This document shows, piece by piece, positions 1 through 9,111 of a stretch of DNA of 44,906 nt; position 1 is the first letter of the stretch, and every line of letters starts with the position of its first letter. Below the pieces are notes generated by a model. The model was not told the DNA's origin and searched no databases. It saw only the letters and a list, made by a program, of their open reading frames with translations. A program made the translations under genes and the position numbers. This DNA comes from a filamentous cyanobacterium CCP3 (GTDB lineage Bacteria; Cyanobacteriota; Cyanobacteriia; Phormidesmidales; Phormidesmidaceae): positions 1 through 44,906 of the forward strand of contig PYGV01000013.1 of assembly GCA_003022385.1 (NCBI GenBank), in the 5' to 3' direction.

Positions 1-97
1 TTGGACTGCCGCATTGAGTTCTCCAGGGTCGTTACATTCTCATATTGAGACTGCTATGAGTTTTCTGCACCACCAAGCCCAATCATCTAGTATCTTT

Positions 98-418
98 TCA
101 CTGCCCTCCCACTAGCGACATCCCCATCCCAATGAATGCCAGCACTCCCGCCACAATCATGATGACGGCGGGCATGGCTTTGCGAGTTTGCAGCCAGCGG
201 CGAATGAAAACCACGACAAGAGCTGCGGTGACTCCCATCGCCAGACCCGCTCCTGCTGGAACACCGGCCTGCCATAGCCAGGCTCCAAACAGCAGCAATG
301 CAGCACTGAATAGTCCGCTAATCAACGACACCTGGCTACGGGCCTGGGCATAGCCAATCAGGCCGCCGATCGCAGATAGGGCAGCGTAGGCGATCGCATA
401 CAGGGCTCCAGTAGGCAT
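98..418 (-). CDS. TMEM14 family small membrane protein
   Basis: A 106-residue protein made almost entirely of four hydrophobic segments (roughly residues 4-24, 30-48, 54-71 and 80-102), rich in Gly and Ala. Segment 1 ends in GGLIGYAQARSQ and segment 3 is followed by RRWLQTRKAMPA. This pattern, with a short basic loop before the last helix, fits the TMEM14/UPF0136 family, whose plant relatives (FAX proteins) help fatty acids leave plastids. In cyanobacteria the role is not settled, though a fatty-acid export role has been proposed for the family. The gene stands alone on the minus strand, divergent from the polysaccharide cluster. Family call is from pattern recognition only; no catalytic residues are expected. 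Confidence 0.8.
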   Translation of the reverse strand: MPTGALYAIAYAALSAIGGLIGYAQARSQVSLISGLFSAALLLFGAWLWQAGVPAGAGLAMGVTAALVVVFIRRWLQTRKAMPAVIMIVAGVLAFIGMGMSLVGGQ

Positions 419-956
419 AGCAGTTTGCAGAGTAAGAATACCCTCAGGCTAGCGAGGTTTATGTGCCTGCACAACCCAACAACGCTCTAGTACCGTAACC
501 TCTCAACAACTGCGATTGCGGCAGGTTCCCTTTTTACGGAACTAATTCTGTGTTAAGCAACACTTTTTAGAGCAATACTTAACAGCTTTTGGCGAACCAG
601 GAACCAAAAGCGACTAATTTTAGTCATCCTTAAACTGGTATCTATCGAAAGGTAGACATCTGCCAATTTCCTCCCAGGAGATATTTGTGAAGGAAATATA
701 AAGATGAGAATCTTCTCATGATTTCGCTAGAACAGCCGTGTTAGCTTCCCTTTAAGTAAAAGGACGCTTGCAACTCTCTGTAAGCCTCGAAAAACAATGC
801 TTCCTAACGTCACCTATCATTTCCCAAGTCGTGATCGAAGGGGTTTCGTTTGTCCAAAATTGCTTTTGCTGAGCAGGTTTGGTGTACTAGCAAACTCCTT
901 GATTGATTTTCTTCAAGGTATATGCATATGTATGTATTCTTAGGAATCGCGTGTTC
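419..956. other. Intergenic region with a run of small hairpins
   Basis: This 538-base spacer lies between two divergent genes and has no convincing coding sequence. Between about 585 and 785 several short inverted repeats follow one another: 585-592 with 604-611 (8 bp), 612-616 with 621-625 (5 bp), 641-646 with 651-656 (6 bp closing a GAAA tetraloop), 681-686 with 694-699 (6 bp), 704-710 with 713-719 (7 bp, 2-base spacer) and 766-772 with 779-785 (7 bp). It is more AT-rich than its neighbours and probably contains the promoter and leader of the polysaccharide cluster. Function unknown. Confidence 0.4.
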
Positions 957-1979
957 ATGATTTTCAGTTCAGGCAATGCATCAGGGCTTTCTAGCATTTC
1001 TGTTATTATTCCTGTTTACAACGGCGGCGAGAGTTTCCGACGTTGTCTTGACAGCCTCAAACAGTCCAGTCGACAGCCCGATGAAATCATTGTGGTGGCC
1101 GATGGCGACACCGATGGCTCGTGGGAGGTGGCGAAAGAGTTTGGGGCCACGGTCTTTCGCTACGACTCACCTGGTGGGCCAGCCCGGGCGCGTAACCAGG
1201 GGGCTAAGCTAGCCCACGGAGATATTCTATTTTTTGTTGATGCCGATGTTACGGTGAACCGCGACACCGTTTTCAGCGTCGAAAAAGCCTTTCAACAAGA
1301 TGTCAACTTGGCAGCGCTGATTGGCTCCTACGATGATCAGCCAGGGGCCGACAACTTTCTATCGCAGTACAAAAATTTATTTCACCATTACACCCATCAG
1401 GTGTCCTCCGAAAAAGCTTCGACCTTTTGGGGGGCCTGCGGGGCCATTCGTACCGATGCCTTCAAGGCCGTAGGCGGGTTTGATGAGCGCTACCGTAAAC
1501 CCTGCGTTGAAGATATTGAACTCGGCTATCGGCTCAGGCGCGATGGGTACACCATCCGCCTGTGCAAGCACATTCAGGTCAAGCACCTGAAGTGCTGGCA
1601 GCCCGTGTCGCTGCTGCGGGCCGAGATTTTCTACCGCGCTCTGCCCTGGACGGAGCTCATTCTGACCCAGAAACAGCCGATGAATGACCTCAACCTCGAT
1701 CGGACTAACCAACTCAGCGTTGTGCTGAGTTTTGTATTGCTGGGCTGCCTGGTACTCGGATTGGTGAATCCCTTCCTGTGGATCGTGGCGATCGCCACCA
1801 TGATCGCCCTGTTAGTCGTTAACCAGCGGGTTTATCGCTTCTTCTTGCACAAGCGAGGGGCGCTATTTACGCTCAGAGTAATTCCCTGGCACTGGTTTTA
1901 CTTTCTCTATGGCGGCGCAGCCTTTGCCTATGGTGTGGCAACCTACCGACTGCGGCAATTTTCTACCTTTACAAATTAG
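957..1979 (+). CDS. Family 2 glycosyltransferase, membrane-anchored
   Basis: GT-A fold family 2 glycosyltransferase, about 340 residues, transferring a sugar from a nucleotide donor to a growing surface glycan at the inner face of the plasma membrane. The nucleotide-binding start ISVIIPVYNGG, the VADGDTDGS segment, ARNQGA and the metal-binding VDAD (about residues 94-97) are visible, followed by the acceptor-side EDIELGYRLRRDG. The C-terminal 100 residues hold two or three hydrophobic segments, so the enzyme is membrane-bound. A TTG at 903 would add 18 residues; I prefer ATG 957, which has AGGA at 940-943 and puts the first catalytic strand near the N terminus. It is the first gene of a long co-directional cluster. 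Donor and acceptor cannot be read from sequence. Confidence 0.88.
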   Translation: MIFSSGNASGLSSISVIIPVYNGGESFRRCLDSLKQSSRQPDEIIVVADGDTDGSWEVAKEFGATVFRYDSPGGPARARNQGAKLAHGDILFFVDADVTVNRDTVFSVEKAFQQDVNLAALIGSYDDQPGADNFLSQYKNLFHHYTHQVSSEKASTFWGACGAIRTDAFKAVGGFDERYRKPCVEDIELGYRLRRDGYTIRLCKHIQVKHLKCWQPVSLLRAEIFYRALPWTELILTQKQPMNDLNLDRTNQLSVVLSFVLLGCLVLGLVNPFLWIVAIATMIALLVVNQRVYRFFLHKRGALFTLRVIPWHWFYFLYGGAAFAYGVATYRLRQFSTFTN

Positions 1980-2043
1980 TCGCCTGTCGCCAATAATCTA
2001 GCGTTGATCCGTGCAGCTATCACAAATTTTGGGAGTTAAATTA

Positions 2044-3531
2044 ATGCAGACTTTACCCGTAGTCATTATTGGTGGTGGACCAGCTGGCCTGACCGCAGGT
2101 TATGAGCTGATGAAGCACGGCAAAAAGTCAGTTGTATTAGAAAAAGCCGATAAAGTAGGCGGTATTTCTCGCACCGAAACCTACAAGGGCTACCGCTTTG
2201 ACATTGGTGGCCACCGCTTTTTTACTAAAGTTGGCGAAGTACAAGCGGTTTGGAAAGAGATTTTGGGCGATGACTTCATTCAAACGCCGCGCCTGTCGCG
2301 CATCTACTACGACAACAAGTTCTATGACTATCCGCTGTCGTTAATGAAGACGCTAAAAAACCTTGGTCCTGTGACCAGCGCGCTGATTTTGTTTAGCTAT
2401 CTCAAGGCCAAAGGCCACAAGTATCTAAACCCCGGCTTTGAAGCCGAAACCTTTGAAGAATGGGTAATCGACTGCTTTGGTGAGCGGCTCTATCGCATTT
2501 TCTTCAAGACCTACACCGAGAAGGTTTGGGGCATTCCCTGTAGTCAGATTCGGGCTGACTGGGCGGCCCAGCGCATTCAAAATATGTCGCTCAAGCAGGC
2601 CGTAATCAACGCCATTTTTGGTAGCCAAAACGCTAAAAGCCTGATCAAAAAGTTTGACTACCCCCGCCTCGGTCCCGGCATGATGTGGGAGCGCTGTCAG
2701 GAACTACTCGATCGCCATGGTTCGCCGGTACACCTCAATACCGAGGTGGTGCGGGTTGAGCGTGAAGGCAACCGCATTACTAAGGTGGTGGCAAAAAAAG
2801 GTGACCTCATCCTTGATGTTGTGGGCGAGCATTTCGTCAACTCCATGCCCATTTCTCTGTTGTTAAACCGCCTCGATCCACTGCCTCCTGAAGAGGTACT
2901 AGAGGCGGCTCGAGGTTTGAAGTACCGCGATTTCTTAATTGTGTCGCTGATTGTCAACAATCCCGACCTCTTTCCTGACAACTGGCTGTACATTCACAGC
3001 CCAGAGTTCAAGGTGGGGCGGATTCAAAATTTTAAGAACTGGAGCCCAGAAATGGTGCCCGACCCCAGCAAAACCTGCCTGGGCATGGAATATTTTTGCA
3101 GCGAAGGCGATAACCTCTGGGAAATGCCCAACGAGAAGCTGATTGAGCTGGCCGCTGAGGAAATTACCCGTCTGGGCCTGGGCGTGAAGCGTGAGGATGT
3201 GGAAGACGGCTGCGTAATTCGTCAGTTTAAGGCCTACCCGGTATACGACGGCGAGTACCGTAAGCATCTCCAGGTGCTGGAGGATTATATTCGCGGCTTT
3301 GAGAATCTTCAAACCGTAGGCCGCAACGGCATGCACCGCTATAACAACCAGGACCACTCTATGCTGTCGGCCCTGCTAGCAGCCAAAAATATTGTGGGCG
3401 AAAACCACGACATCTGGAATATCAACGTTGAGCGCTCGTACCACGAGAACTTTACCGACCAAGAGTGGTCAAAGCTAAAACCCAGTGGTGAACTCGTGCC
3501 TGCTGGCTCGTCACTCTCAAGCGCCGCCTAG
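2044..3531 (+). CDS. FAD-dependent oxidoreductase, UDP-galactopyranose-mutase-like
   Basis: A 495-residue flavoprotein. The N terminus has a Rossmann dinucleotide site (GGGPAG, residues 10-15) followed by VVLEKADKVGGISRT and FDIGGHRFFTK, the arrangement found in the UDP-galactopyranose mutase / protoporphyrinogen-oxidase-like superfamily. Near the C terminus MHRYNNQDHSMLSA probably closes the flavin pocket. ATG 2044 is chosen because GGGAG at 2031-2035 is well spaced; a GTG at 2011 would add 11 residues. At about 495 residues it is longer than classical Glf (about 370-400), so it is probably a related subfamily rather than UGM itself. Lying between glycosyltransferases, it most likely modifies or isomerises a sugar or lipid-linked intermediate of the same glycan. 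Substrate is unknown. Confidence 0.85.
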   Translation: MQTLPVVIIGGGPAGLTAGYELMKHGKKSVVLEKADKVGGISRTETYKGYRFDIGGHRFFTKVGEVQAVWKEILGDDFIQTPRLSRIYYDNKFYDYPLSLMKTLKNLGPVTSALILFSYLKAKGHKYLNPGFEAETFEEWVIDCFGERLYRIFFKTYTEKVWGIPCSQIRADWAAQRIQNMSLKQAVINAIFGSQNAKSLIKKFDYPRLGPGMMWERCQELLDRHGSPVHLNTEVVRVEREGNRITKVVAKKGDLILDVVGEHFVNSMPISLLLNRLDPLPPEEVLEAARGLKYRDFLIVSLIVNNPDLFPDNWLYIHSPEFKVGRIQNFKNWSPEMVPDPSKTCLGMEYFCSEGDNLWEMPNEKLIELAAEEITRLGLGVKREDVEDGCVIRQFKAYPVYDGEYRKHLQVLEDYIRGFENLQTVGRNGMHRYNNQDHSMLSALLAAKNIVGENHDIWNINVERSYHENFTDQEWSKLKPSGELVPAGSSLSSAA

Positions 3532-3552
3532 AAGCATTAGCGAGGAAGCGCC

Positions 3553-4476
3553 ATGAGTGGGTCCAAATCTCCCTTTGTTTCAGTGATTATTCCTGTCTTT
3601 AACGACGGGGATCGGCTGCGGCTGTGTCTAACGGCCTTAGCCCAGCAAACCTACGCGCGATCGCGCTTCGAAATCATCGTGGTTGACAACGGCTCCGATG
3701 ATTTGAATCTCGTTAAAGATCTGGTGGCTGTTTACGACAACGCCACCCTGGCTGTAGAGCCCCTACCTGGTTCCTACGCGGCGCGTAATCGGGGACTGGG
3801 GTTGGCCAAGGGAGAGGCGATCGCCTTTACCGATGCCGACTGTATTCCAGCTACGGACTGGCTGGAGCGAGGGGTGGCGCGACTGCGCCAAGATCCCAAC
3901 TGTGGACAGGTGGTGGGTCGGATCAATTTGTTTTTTGCCGATCCCCAGCGACCGACAGCGGTCGAGCTCTACGAGAGCCTGACGGCGTTTCCCCAGGAGC
4001 GGCTGCTGCGAGAGCAGCACGGCGGCGCTACCGCCAATGTGCTGACCTGGCGACGGGTGATCGATCGGGCGGGTTGCTTTGATCCTCGGCTGAAGTCAAA
4101 CGGCGACTTGGAGTGGGGCCGACGGGTGTTTGAAGCCGGGTTTCAGCAGGTCTACGCCGATGATGTACAGGTCGGCCACCCGGCGCGGCGATCGCTGGGG
4201 GAGTTACATAGGCGCACGGTGCGGCTAGCGGGTGGCTACTACGATGTCCAGCTCAAACAGGCTAAGTCTTTGGGGCAGCGCCAGTGGGTGTTTGTGCAGG
4301 CTTTGCTGCAAAACCTGGTGCCACCAGTGTTTTTCGTGGTCAACGCCTTTGGTGACAAGCGGCTTAACAACCTAGCCCAAAAACTCAAGGTGTCGTCGGT
4401 GATGGTGATGGTGCGCTACATCAGCGCTTGGGAAACCCTGCGACTTAAATTTGGCGGAGCATCCAGTCGGAACTAG
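3553..4476 (+). CDS. Family 2 glycosyltransferase
   Basis: A 307-residue GT2 enzyme. It shows VSVIIPVFNDGDRLRLCL at the N terminus, IIVVDNGSDD, YAARNRGLGLAKG and the metal-binding FTDADC (about residues 93-98). The acceptor side has NGDLEWGRRVFEAGF, the usual place of the catalytic base (ED or DLEW type). The C terminus has a moderately hydrophobic stretch (about 245-265) but no clear multi-pass region. It starts 21 bases after the flavoprotein stop and ends 8 bases before the GT4 gene, so it is translated within the same operon. Role: addition of one sugar residue to the exported polysaccharide; specificity unknown. Confidence 0.88.
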   Translation: MSGSKSPFVSVIIPVFNDGDRLRLCLTALAQQTYARSRFEIIVVDNGSDDLNLVKDLVAVYDNATLAVEPLPGSYAARNRGLGLAKGEAIAFTDADCIPATDWLERGVARLRQDPNCGQVVGRINLFFADPQRPTAVELYESLTAFPQERLLREQHGGATANVLTWRRVIDRAGCFDPRLKSNGDLEWGRRVFEAGFQQVYADDVQVGHPARRSLGELHRRTVRLAGGYYDVQLKQAKSLGQRQWVFVQALLQNLVPPVFFVVNAFGDKRLNNLAQKLKVSSVMVMVRYISAWETLRLKFGGASSRN

Positions 4477-4484
4477 GGAAAGTT

Positions 4485-5810
4485 ATGCGCATTGCATTTT
4501 TGGTCGCTGATTTTCCGTGTCTATCGGAAACCTTTGTACTCAATCAAGTAACGGGACTGCTCGATCGCGGCCATGAGGTTGATATTTACACCAATCGTGT
4601 GGGTGATTGGGCCGTCTCGCATCCCGATGTGGGTCGCTATCGTCTGTGGGAGCGTACCTACCCTATGCCGGAGGTGCCCCAGAACTATCTCTGGCGGTTG
4701 GTGCAGGGTCTATGGCTGGGGCTAAAAGTGAGTTTTCGCGCTCCAGGATGGGTGGTGCGATCGCTCAATCCGTTTACCCATGGCGAGCAGGCGCTCAATC
4801 TGTGGCTGCTCTACACGGCAGTAGCGCTGGTGGGTCGGCCCCGGTCCTACGATATTATTCACTGCCAGTTTGGCACCCAGGGGTATCGGGGGCTAGCCTT
4901 TAAACGGCTGCTGCGGCCAACCCCTCGGCTACTCCTGATGTTTCGCGGCTTTGACATCAGCCGCTACGTGCGGGAAGGGGGCGATCGCGTTTATCAACAG
5001 CTCTTTCAGCACGTCGATTACTGTCTGGCCAACTGCGACTTTTTTCAGCAGCGGGTCTTGGCCCTGGGCTGGCCAAGCGATCGCATTGCGGTTCATTTCT
5101 CAGGTCTAGATGTCAAAAAATTTACCTTCCGGTCGCGACAGCTAGAGCCAGACCAGCCTGTTCGCATTGCGACAACAGGCCGTCTCGTGGAGAAAAAAGG
5201 GCTTGAGTTTGCCATTCGAGCCGTAGTTCAGCAGGCCCATCGCTATCCAAACCTGACTTATACCATCATCGGGGATGGCCCCCTCCGGTCTGCCCTGCAA
5301 CAGCTCATTGTCGATTTGCGAGCTGACTCATACATTCACCTGGTGGGCTGGAAAAATGAGGCCGAGATCGTCGCCATTCTTGACACATGCCACCTGTTTG
5401 TCGCCCCCAGCATTACGGCTGCCGACGGCAACCAGGATGCCCCCATCAATGTCTTAAAGGAAGCAATGGCTATGGGGCTGCCGGTGCTAAGCACCTATCA
5501 CGGTGGCATACCCGAGCTTGTTGAGGACGGTATATCAGGGTTTCTAGTACCGGAACGCGACGCTGATGCTCTGGCTGAACGCCTGGGCTATCTGCTCGAC
5601 CATCCAGAGCGATGGCCCGAACTCGGCCTGGCTGGACGGCAGTTTGTAGAGCGTCACTTCGATATGCAAATGCTCAACGACCGACTGGTGCAGGTGTACG
5701 ATCGGCTGCTGGCTCCGGTTAATCGATCGGGGCCTCGCTCCAGCGATCGCACCCATCTACCTACCCCCTCGCTACCCTCGTCTATGCGTCCTGCCTCGGT
5801 AGAGAAATAG
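4485..5810 (+). CDS. Family 4 glycosyltransferase (GT-B)
   Basis: A 441-residue retaining GT-B glycosyltransferase. The N-terminal acceptor domain begins MRIAFLVADFPCLSETFV, a pattern typical of colanic-acid-type (WcaL-like) GT4 enzymes. The C-terminal donor domain contains ATTGRLVEKKGLEFAI (donor phosphate loop), IIGDGPLR, and the EX7E-type segment EAMAMGLPVLSTYHGGIPE followed by DGISGFLVPERD. The last 30 residues are low-complexity Pro/Ser and probably disordered. GGGAAAGTT just before ATG 4485 gives a modest ribosome binding site, and the gene follows its neighbour by 8 bases. It adds an alpha-linked sugar in the surface glycan pathway; the exact donor cannot be inferred. Confidence 0.88.
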   Translation: MRIAFLVADFPCLSETFVLNQVTGLLDRGHEVDIYTNRVGDWAVSHPDVGRYRLWERTYPMPEVPQNYLWRLVQGLWLGLKVSFRAPGWVVRSLNPFTHGEQALNLWLLYTAVALVGRPRSYDIIHCQFGTQGYRGLAFKRLLRPTPRLLLMFRGFDISRYVREGGDRVYQQLFQHVDYCLANCDFFQQRVLALGWPSDRIAVHFSGLDVKKFTFRSRQLEPDQPVRIATTGRLVEKKGLEFAIRAVVQQAHRYPNLTYTIIGDGPLRSALQQLIVDLRADSYIHLVGWKNEAEIVAILDTCHLFVAPSITAADGNQDAPINVLKEAMAMGLPVLSTYHGGIPELVEDGISGFLVPERDADALAERLGYLLDHPERWPELGLAGRQFVERHFDMQMLNDRLVQVYDRLLAPVNRSGPRSSDRTHLPTPSLPSSMRPASVEK

Positions 5811-5819
5811 GAGTAACCC

Positions 5820-6815
5820 ATGACCGAACCTCTTGTCACCCTTGTTGTTGTACCCCGCGAGCGATTTAGCTACGCTCAAACCTCGCTGGAGAGCATCTAC
5901 GCCCACACGCAGCTGCCGTTTAAGCTAGTGTACGTAGACGGCAACTCGCCCCGCAAGCTGCGCCACTACCTCGAAGAACAGGCCCTAGAAAAGGGCTTTA
6001 AGCTGATCTGCACCGAGCACTACCTCTATCCCAACCAGGCCCGTAACCTGGGCCTGCAGGCTGTCGATACCAAATACCTGGTGTTTGTCGACAACGACGT
6101 GGTGGTGTCGCCGGGCTGGCTCAAGGCCCTGGTCACCTGCGCTGAGGAGGCTGACGCAGCCGTTGTCGGTCCGCTGATGTGCCAGCATGAGCCGATTCAC
6201 GCCGAGGTACACTTTGCCGGGGGGCAATCCCACGTGTGGGTCGACAAGCTCGGTCGCCGCCGCCTGCGAGAAAAAATGTTTCACCAGGGCAAAACGGTAG
6301 ACGAAATTCGCCCTAGCCTCGATCGCACCCCGACTGAACTAGCCGAGTTTCACTGCGTGCTGGTGCGGCGATCGCTGTTTGATCAGATTGGCCCCCTCGA
6401 CGAGGCCATGCTCAACACCAAAGAGCACCTCGATTTTTGCATGCTCGTGCGCGAAGCAGGTCACACCGTCTACTTTGAACCTGCCTCGCTGGTGACCTAT
6501 GTACCCGGTCCACCCCAGGAGTGGGCTGATGTGCACTACTACATGCTGCGCTGGAGCAACCGCTGGACCCTAGAAAGCCTGCACCGCCTGCGCGACAAGT
6601 GGAACCTGGCTGAGGATGGCTACTTCAAAACCAAATACAAAAAGCTGGGCTGGCGACGCTACGGCACCCTGATCTATCCCTTTACCCAAAAACTAACCTT
6701 TGGCGCCGGTAGCCACCTGCTGGCGCGGGCGATCGCCAAAACCGAACATGGTCTCAACCGCTACCTCACCCACCGGCACCACACGACAAAGGCCAACACC
6801 AACAAATATTCCTAG
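5820..6815 (+). CDS. Family 2 glycosyltransferase, divergent
   Basis: A 331-residue GT-A enzyme. The N terminus (LVTLVVVPRERFSYAQTSL) lacks the usual SVIIPxYN string, but LVYVDGNSPRKL, NQARNLGLQ and the metal site FVDNDVVV (about residues 90-97) are clear, and TKEHLDFCMLVREAG supplies the acidic acceptor-side motif. The C-terminal 90 residues are basic and not membrane-spanning. The start ATG 5820 has AGGAG at 5810-5814, overlapping the GT4 stop codon, which supports translational coupling. The Val-Pro-Arg-Glu-Arg opening marks a GT2 subgroup that I cannot assign to a known donor. Confidence 0.84.
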   Translation: MTEPLVTLVVVPRERFSYAQTSLESIYAHTQLPFKLVYVDGNSPRKLRHYLEEQALEKGFKLICTEHYLYPNQARNLGLQAVDTKYLVFVDNDVVVSPGWLKALVTCAEEADAAVVGPLMCQHEPIHAEVHFAGGQSHVWVDKLGRRRLREKMFHQGKTVDEIRPSLDRTPTELAEFHCVLVRRSLFDQIGPLDEAMLNTKEHLDFCMLVREAGHTVYFEPASLVTYVPGPPQEWADVHYYMLRWSNRWTLESLHRLRDKWNLAEDGYFKTKYKKLGWRRYGTLIYPFTQKLTFGAGSHLLARAIAKTEHGLNRYLTHRHHTTKANTNKYS

Positions 6816-6875
6816 GGGATAAAAATCCTCTCAGCCGAGCCAACCGCTGCGATCGTTGATGGAGTTGCCGAGCTA

Positions 6876-7721
6876 ATGTTGCCTGAACTGATTTACACCC
6901 CCGATAGTCTGCTGCGTCGCCCCCGGTTTTTGCTGTGGACGATGTGGCGAGATCTGCTGGCCTCCCGCGAGCTGGCCTGGCGGCTGATGGTGCGCGACAT
7001 TAGCGCCCAGTACCGGCAGGCCGCCCTGGGTATAGCCTGGGCCTTTATTCCGCCGATCGCGATGGCGGTGGGCTTTACCCTGGCCAAAGATGCCAATGTT
7101 TTCACCGTCGGTGAAACCGATATTCCTTACCCGGCTTTCGTCATGTTTAATACGGCCCTGTGGCAAACCTTTGTGGATGCCGCTACCGGGCCGGTGCAGG
7201 CGGTGATCATAGCAAAGCCTATGCTGGCGCGGGTCAACTTTCCGCGCGAGGCGATCATCTTGGCCAAGCTGGGGGAAGTGGGCTTTAACTTTGGCATCAA
7301 GCTGATCTTGATTGTGGGGCTGTTTTTGTTCTTTCGGGTGCCAGTGAGCTGGACGGTGATCTTGGCCCCGGTGGCGCTGATTCACCTGGTGCTGCTGGGC
7401 ACGCTGGTTGGCATTTTGCTGGCCCCCATCGGCGTGCTCTACCAGGACGTGTCGAAGAGCCTGAATATGATCATGGGTTTCTGGTTGTTTTTGACGCCGG
7501 TCATCTACCCCGTGCCCACCGAGGGTGCCTTTGGCACGCTGGTGGCCTTCAACCCCGTGGCACCGCTGCTGGTCACCACTCGCGAGCTGGCCACCACCGG
7601 GGTGCTGACGGAGGCGGTGAGCTTTTGGGTGGTGAGCGGCCTCACGCTGCTGGGTCTGCTGCTCACCTGGATCGGGTTTCGCATTGCCATGCCGTACGTC
7701 GTTGAGAGGGTGACGTCATGA
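6876..7721 (+). CDS. ABC-2 type polysaccharide export permease (Wzm-like)
   Basis: A 281-residue integral membrane protein with about six hydrophobic segments. The N-terminal cytoplasmic part includes LAWRLMVRDISAQYRQAALG, the amphipathic interface helix characteristic of ABC-2 polysaccharide and lipopolysaccharide exporters (Wzm/TagG/KpsM). The C-terminal half has YQDVSKSLNMIMGFWLFLTP and FNPVAPLL, also typical of this family. Its ATG follows the preceding glycosyltransferase by 60 bases, and its stop overlaps the next start by four bases (ATGA at 7718-7721), so it is co-translated with the ATPase. Together they move a finished, lipid-linked glycan from the cytoplasm to the periplasm. No Wzx flippase or Wzy polymerase occurs in the cluster. 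Confidence 0.93.
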   Translation: MLPELIYTPDSLLRRPRFLLWTMWRDLLASRELAWRLMVRDISAQYRQAALGIAWAFIPPIAMAVGFTLAKDANVFTVGETDIPYPAFVMFNTALWQTFVDAATGPVQAVIIAKPMLARVNFPREAIILAKLGEVGFNFGIKLILIVGLFLFFRVPVSWTVILAPVALIHLVLLGTLVGILLAPIGVLYQDVSKSLNMIMGFWLFLTPVIYPVPTEGAFGTLVAFNPVAPLLVTTRELATTGVLTEAVSFWVVSGLTLLGLLLTWIGFRIAMPYVVERVTS

Positions 7722-9055
7722 CCATACGGCTCAGTACTGAATCACTAACGGAATCGTTTATGGCCACTCCTGCATCCGATAGTCAGCTTGTGATTTCGGT
7801 GGAGGGGGTGTCGAAGAAGTTTTGCCGCGACCTGAGGCGATCGCTCTTCTATGGTGTGCGTGATATTGCCGCTGACCTCACTGGCGGCAGGCCCCACAGC
7901 GATCGCCTCCGGCCCCAGGAGTTTTGGGCGCTCAAAGACATCAGCTTTCAGCTGCACAAGGGGCAGGCGGTGGGCCTGGTGGGCAGCAACGGGGCGGGCA
8001 AAAGCACCCTGTTGCGCATCATCAGCGGCCTGATCAAACCCGACACGGGCCGGGTGCGGGTGCGCGGACGGCTGGCCCCGCTGATTGCGCTGGGAGCAGG
8101 GTTCAACCCAATTTTGACCGGGCGCGAAAATATCTACGCCAACATGTCGATTTTGGGCCTCACCACCCAGCAGATTAAGCAGCGCTTTCACGAGGTGGTC
8201 GAGTTTGCCGAAATTGAAGAGGCCATCGACGCTCCGGTGCAAACTTATAGCTCAGGGATGGCGGCGCGGCTGGGGTTTGCCTGCGCCATCTACACCGAGC
8301 CCAATATTTTGCTGATCGACGAGGTGCTGGCCGTGGGCGACGCCCGCTTTAAGGCCAAGTGCTACCGCCGCCTCTACGAACTGCGCCAGCGAGGGGTGGC
8401 CTTTATTTTGGTCAACCACAACTCCCAGGCCATTCTCAACATCTGCGACCAGGCTATTTACCTGACCAGGGGGGCGCTGGTGGCCCAGGGCGAGGTCAAC
8501 GCGGTGGTCGATCAGTACGAGCGCGACCTGTTTCTCAACAGCATCGAGCGATCTGAAAACCGCATGGTGTTTCCGCCCAAAGCCGCCGAGGAGAGCAACG
8601 GCGTTGATTTTCGCGACCTGTTCTTTCGCGACGGCAACGGGCAGCCGACTCAAACCCTCTCGACAGGTGAACCCCTGAGCTTGTGCGCCGTCTGCGAGGC
8701 TCACGATAGCTATAGCGGAGTGGCCCTAGATATTCGCATTGTCAAAGTGGGCGGCATTGAGAGCGGTGGCAACATTTTGTCGCTACGGGGACAAAACGAC
8801 GATACCTTCTTCCAGCTGTCGCCGGGGCTGGCAGAAATTCAACTCCAGCTGCCCTACCTGGGTTTGGTACCGGGGGTGTACAGCGCTCAGATTCGCCTGC
8901 GCAAAGACGCGGTTTACACCTTTGATGTGATTGAGTCGTTTCGCTTTACGGTGATATCGAAGCAAAACGTCAATAAATGTCAGTTTTATCAGCCGCGCAG
9001 CTGGGCGCTGGTGCCAGTGGTAGCGCCCGTGTCTGCTGGGCAGCCGCTGCCCTAG
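7718..9055 (+). CDS. ABC polysaccharide exporter ATPase with C-terminal glycan-binding-like domain (Wzt-like)
   Basis: A 445-residue ATPase partner of the Wzm-like permease. Walker A GSNGAGKST (residues 89-97), signature YSSGM (176-180) and Walker B ILLIDE (196-201) are intact, and NHNSQA carries the switch histidine. RENIYANMSILG is typical of O-antigen/teichoic-acid exporters. After residue 280 there is a separate beta-rich domain of about 150 residues like the Wzt C-terminal domain, which in characterised systems recognises the capped non-reducing end of the glycan. The annotated start overlaps the permease stop (ATGA); a second ATG at residue 15 (7760) is possible. The domain suggests that export is coupled to a specific chain end made by genes in this locus. 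Confidence 0.93.
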   Translation: MTIRLSTESLTESFMATPASDSQLVISVEGVSKKFCRDLRRSLFYGVRDIAADLTGGRPHSDRLRPQEFWALKDISFQLHKGQAVGLVGSNGAGKSTLLRIISGLIKPDTGRVRVRGRLAPLIALGAGFNPILTGRENIYANMSILGLTTQQIKQRFHEVVEFAEIEEAIDAPVQTYSSGMAARLGFACAIYTEPNILLIDEVLAVGDARFKAKCYRRLYELRQRGVAFILVNHNSQAILNICDQAIYLTRGALVAQGEVNAVVDQYERDLFLNSIERSENRMVFPPKAAEESNGVDFRDLFFRDGNGQPTQTLSTGEPLSLCAVCEAHDSYSGVALDIRIVKVGGIESGGNILSLRGQNDDTFFQLSPGLAEIQLQLPYLGLVPGVYSAQIRLRKDAVYTFDVIESFRFTVISKQNVNKCQFYQPRSWALVPVVAPVSAGQPLP

Positions 9056-9111
9056 GGCTGGGCGGTTAGTTTGAGTCAACTTTAGGAAGCATTAGACAGA
9101 AGGGTTAGACC

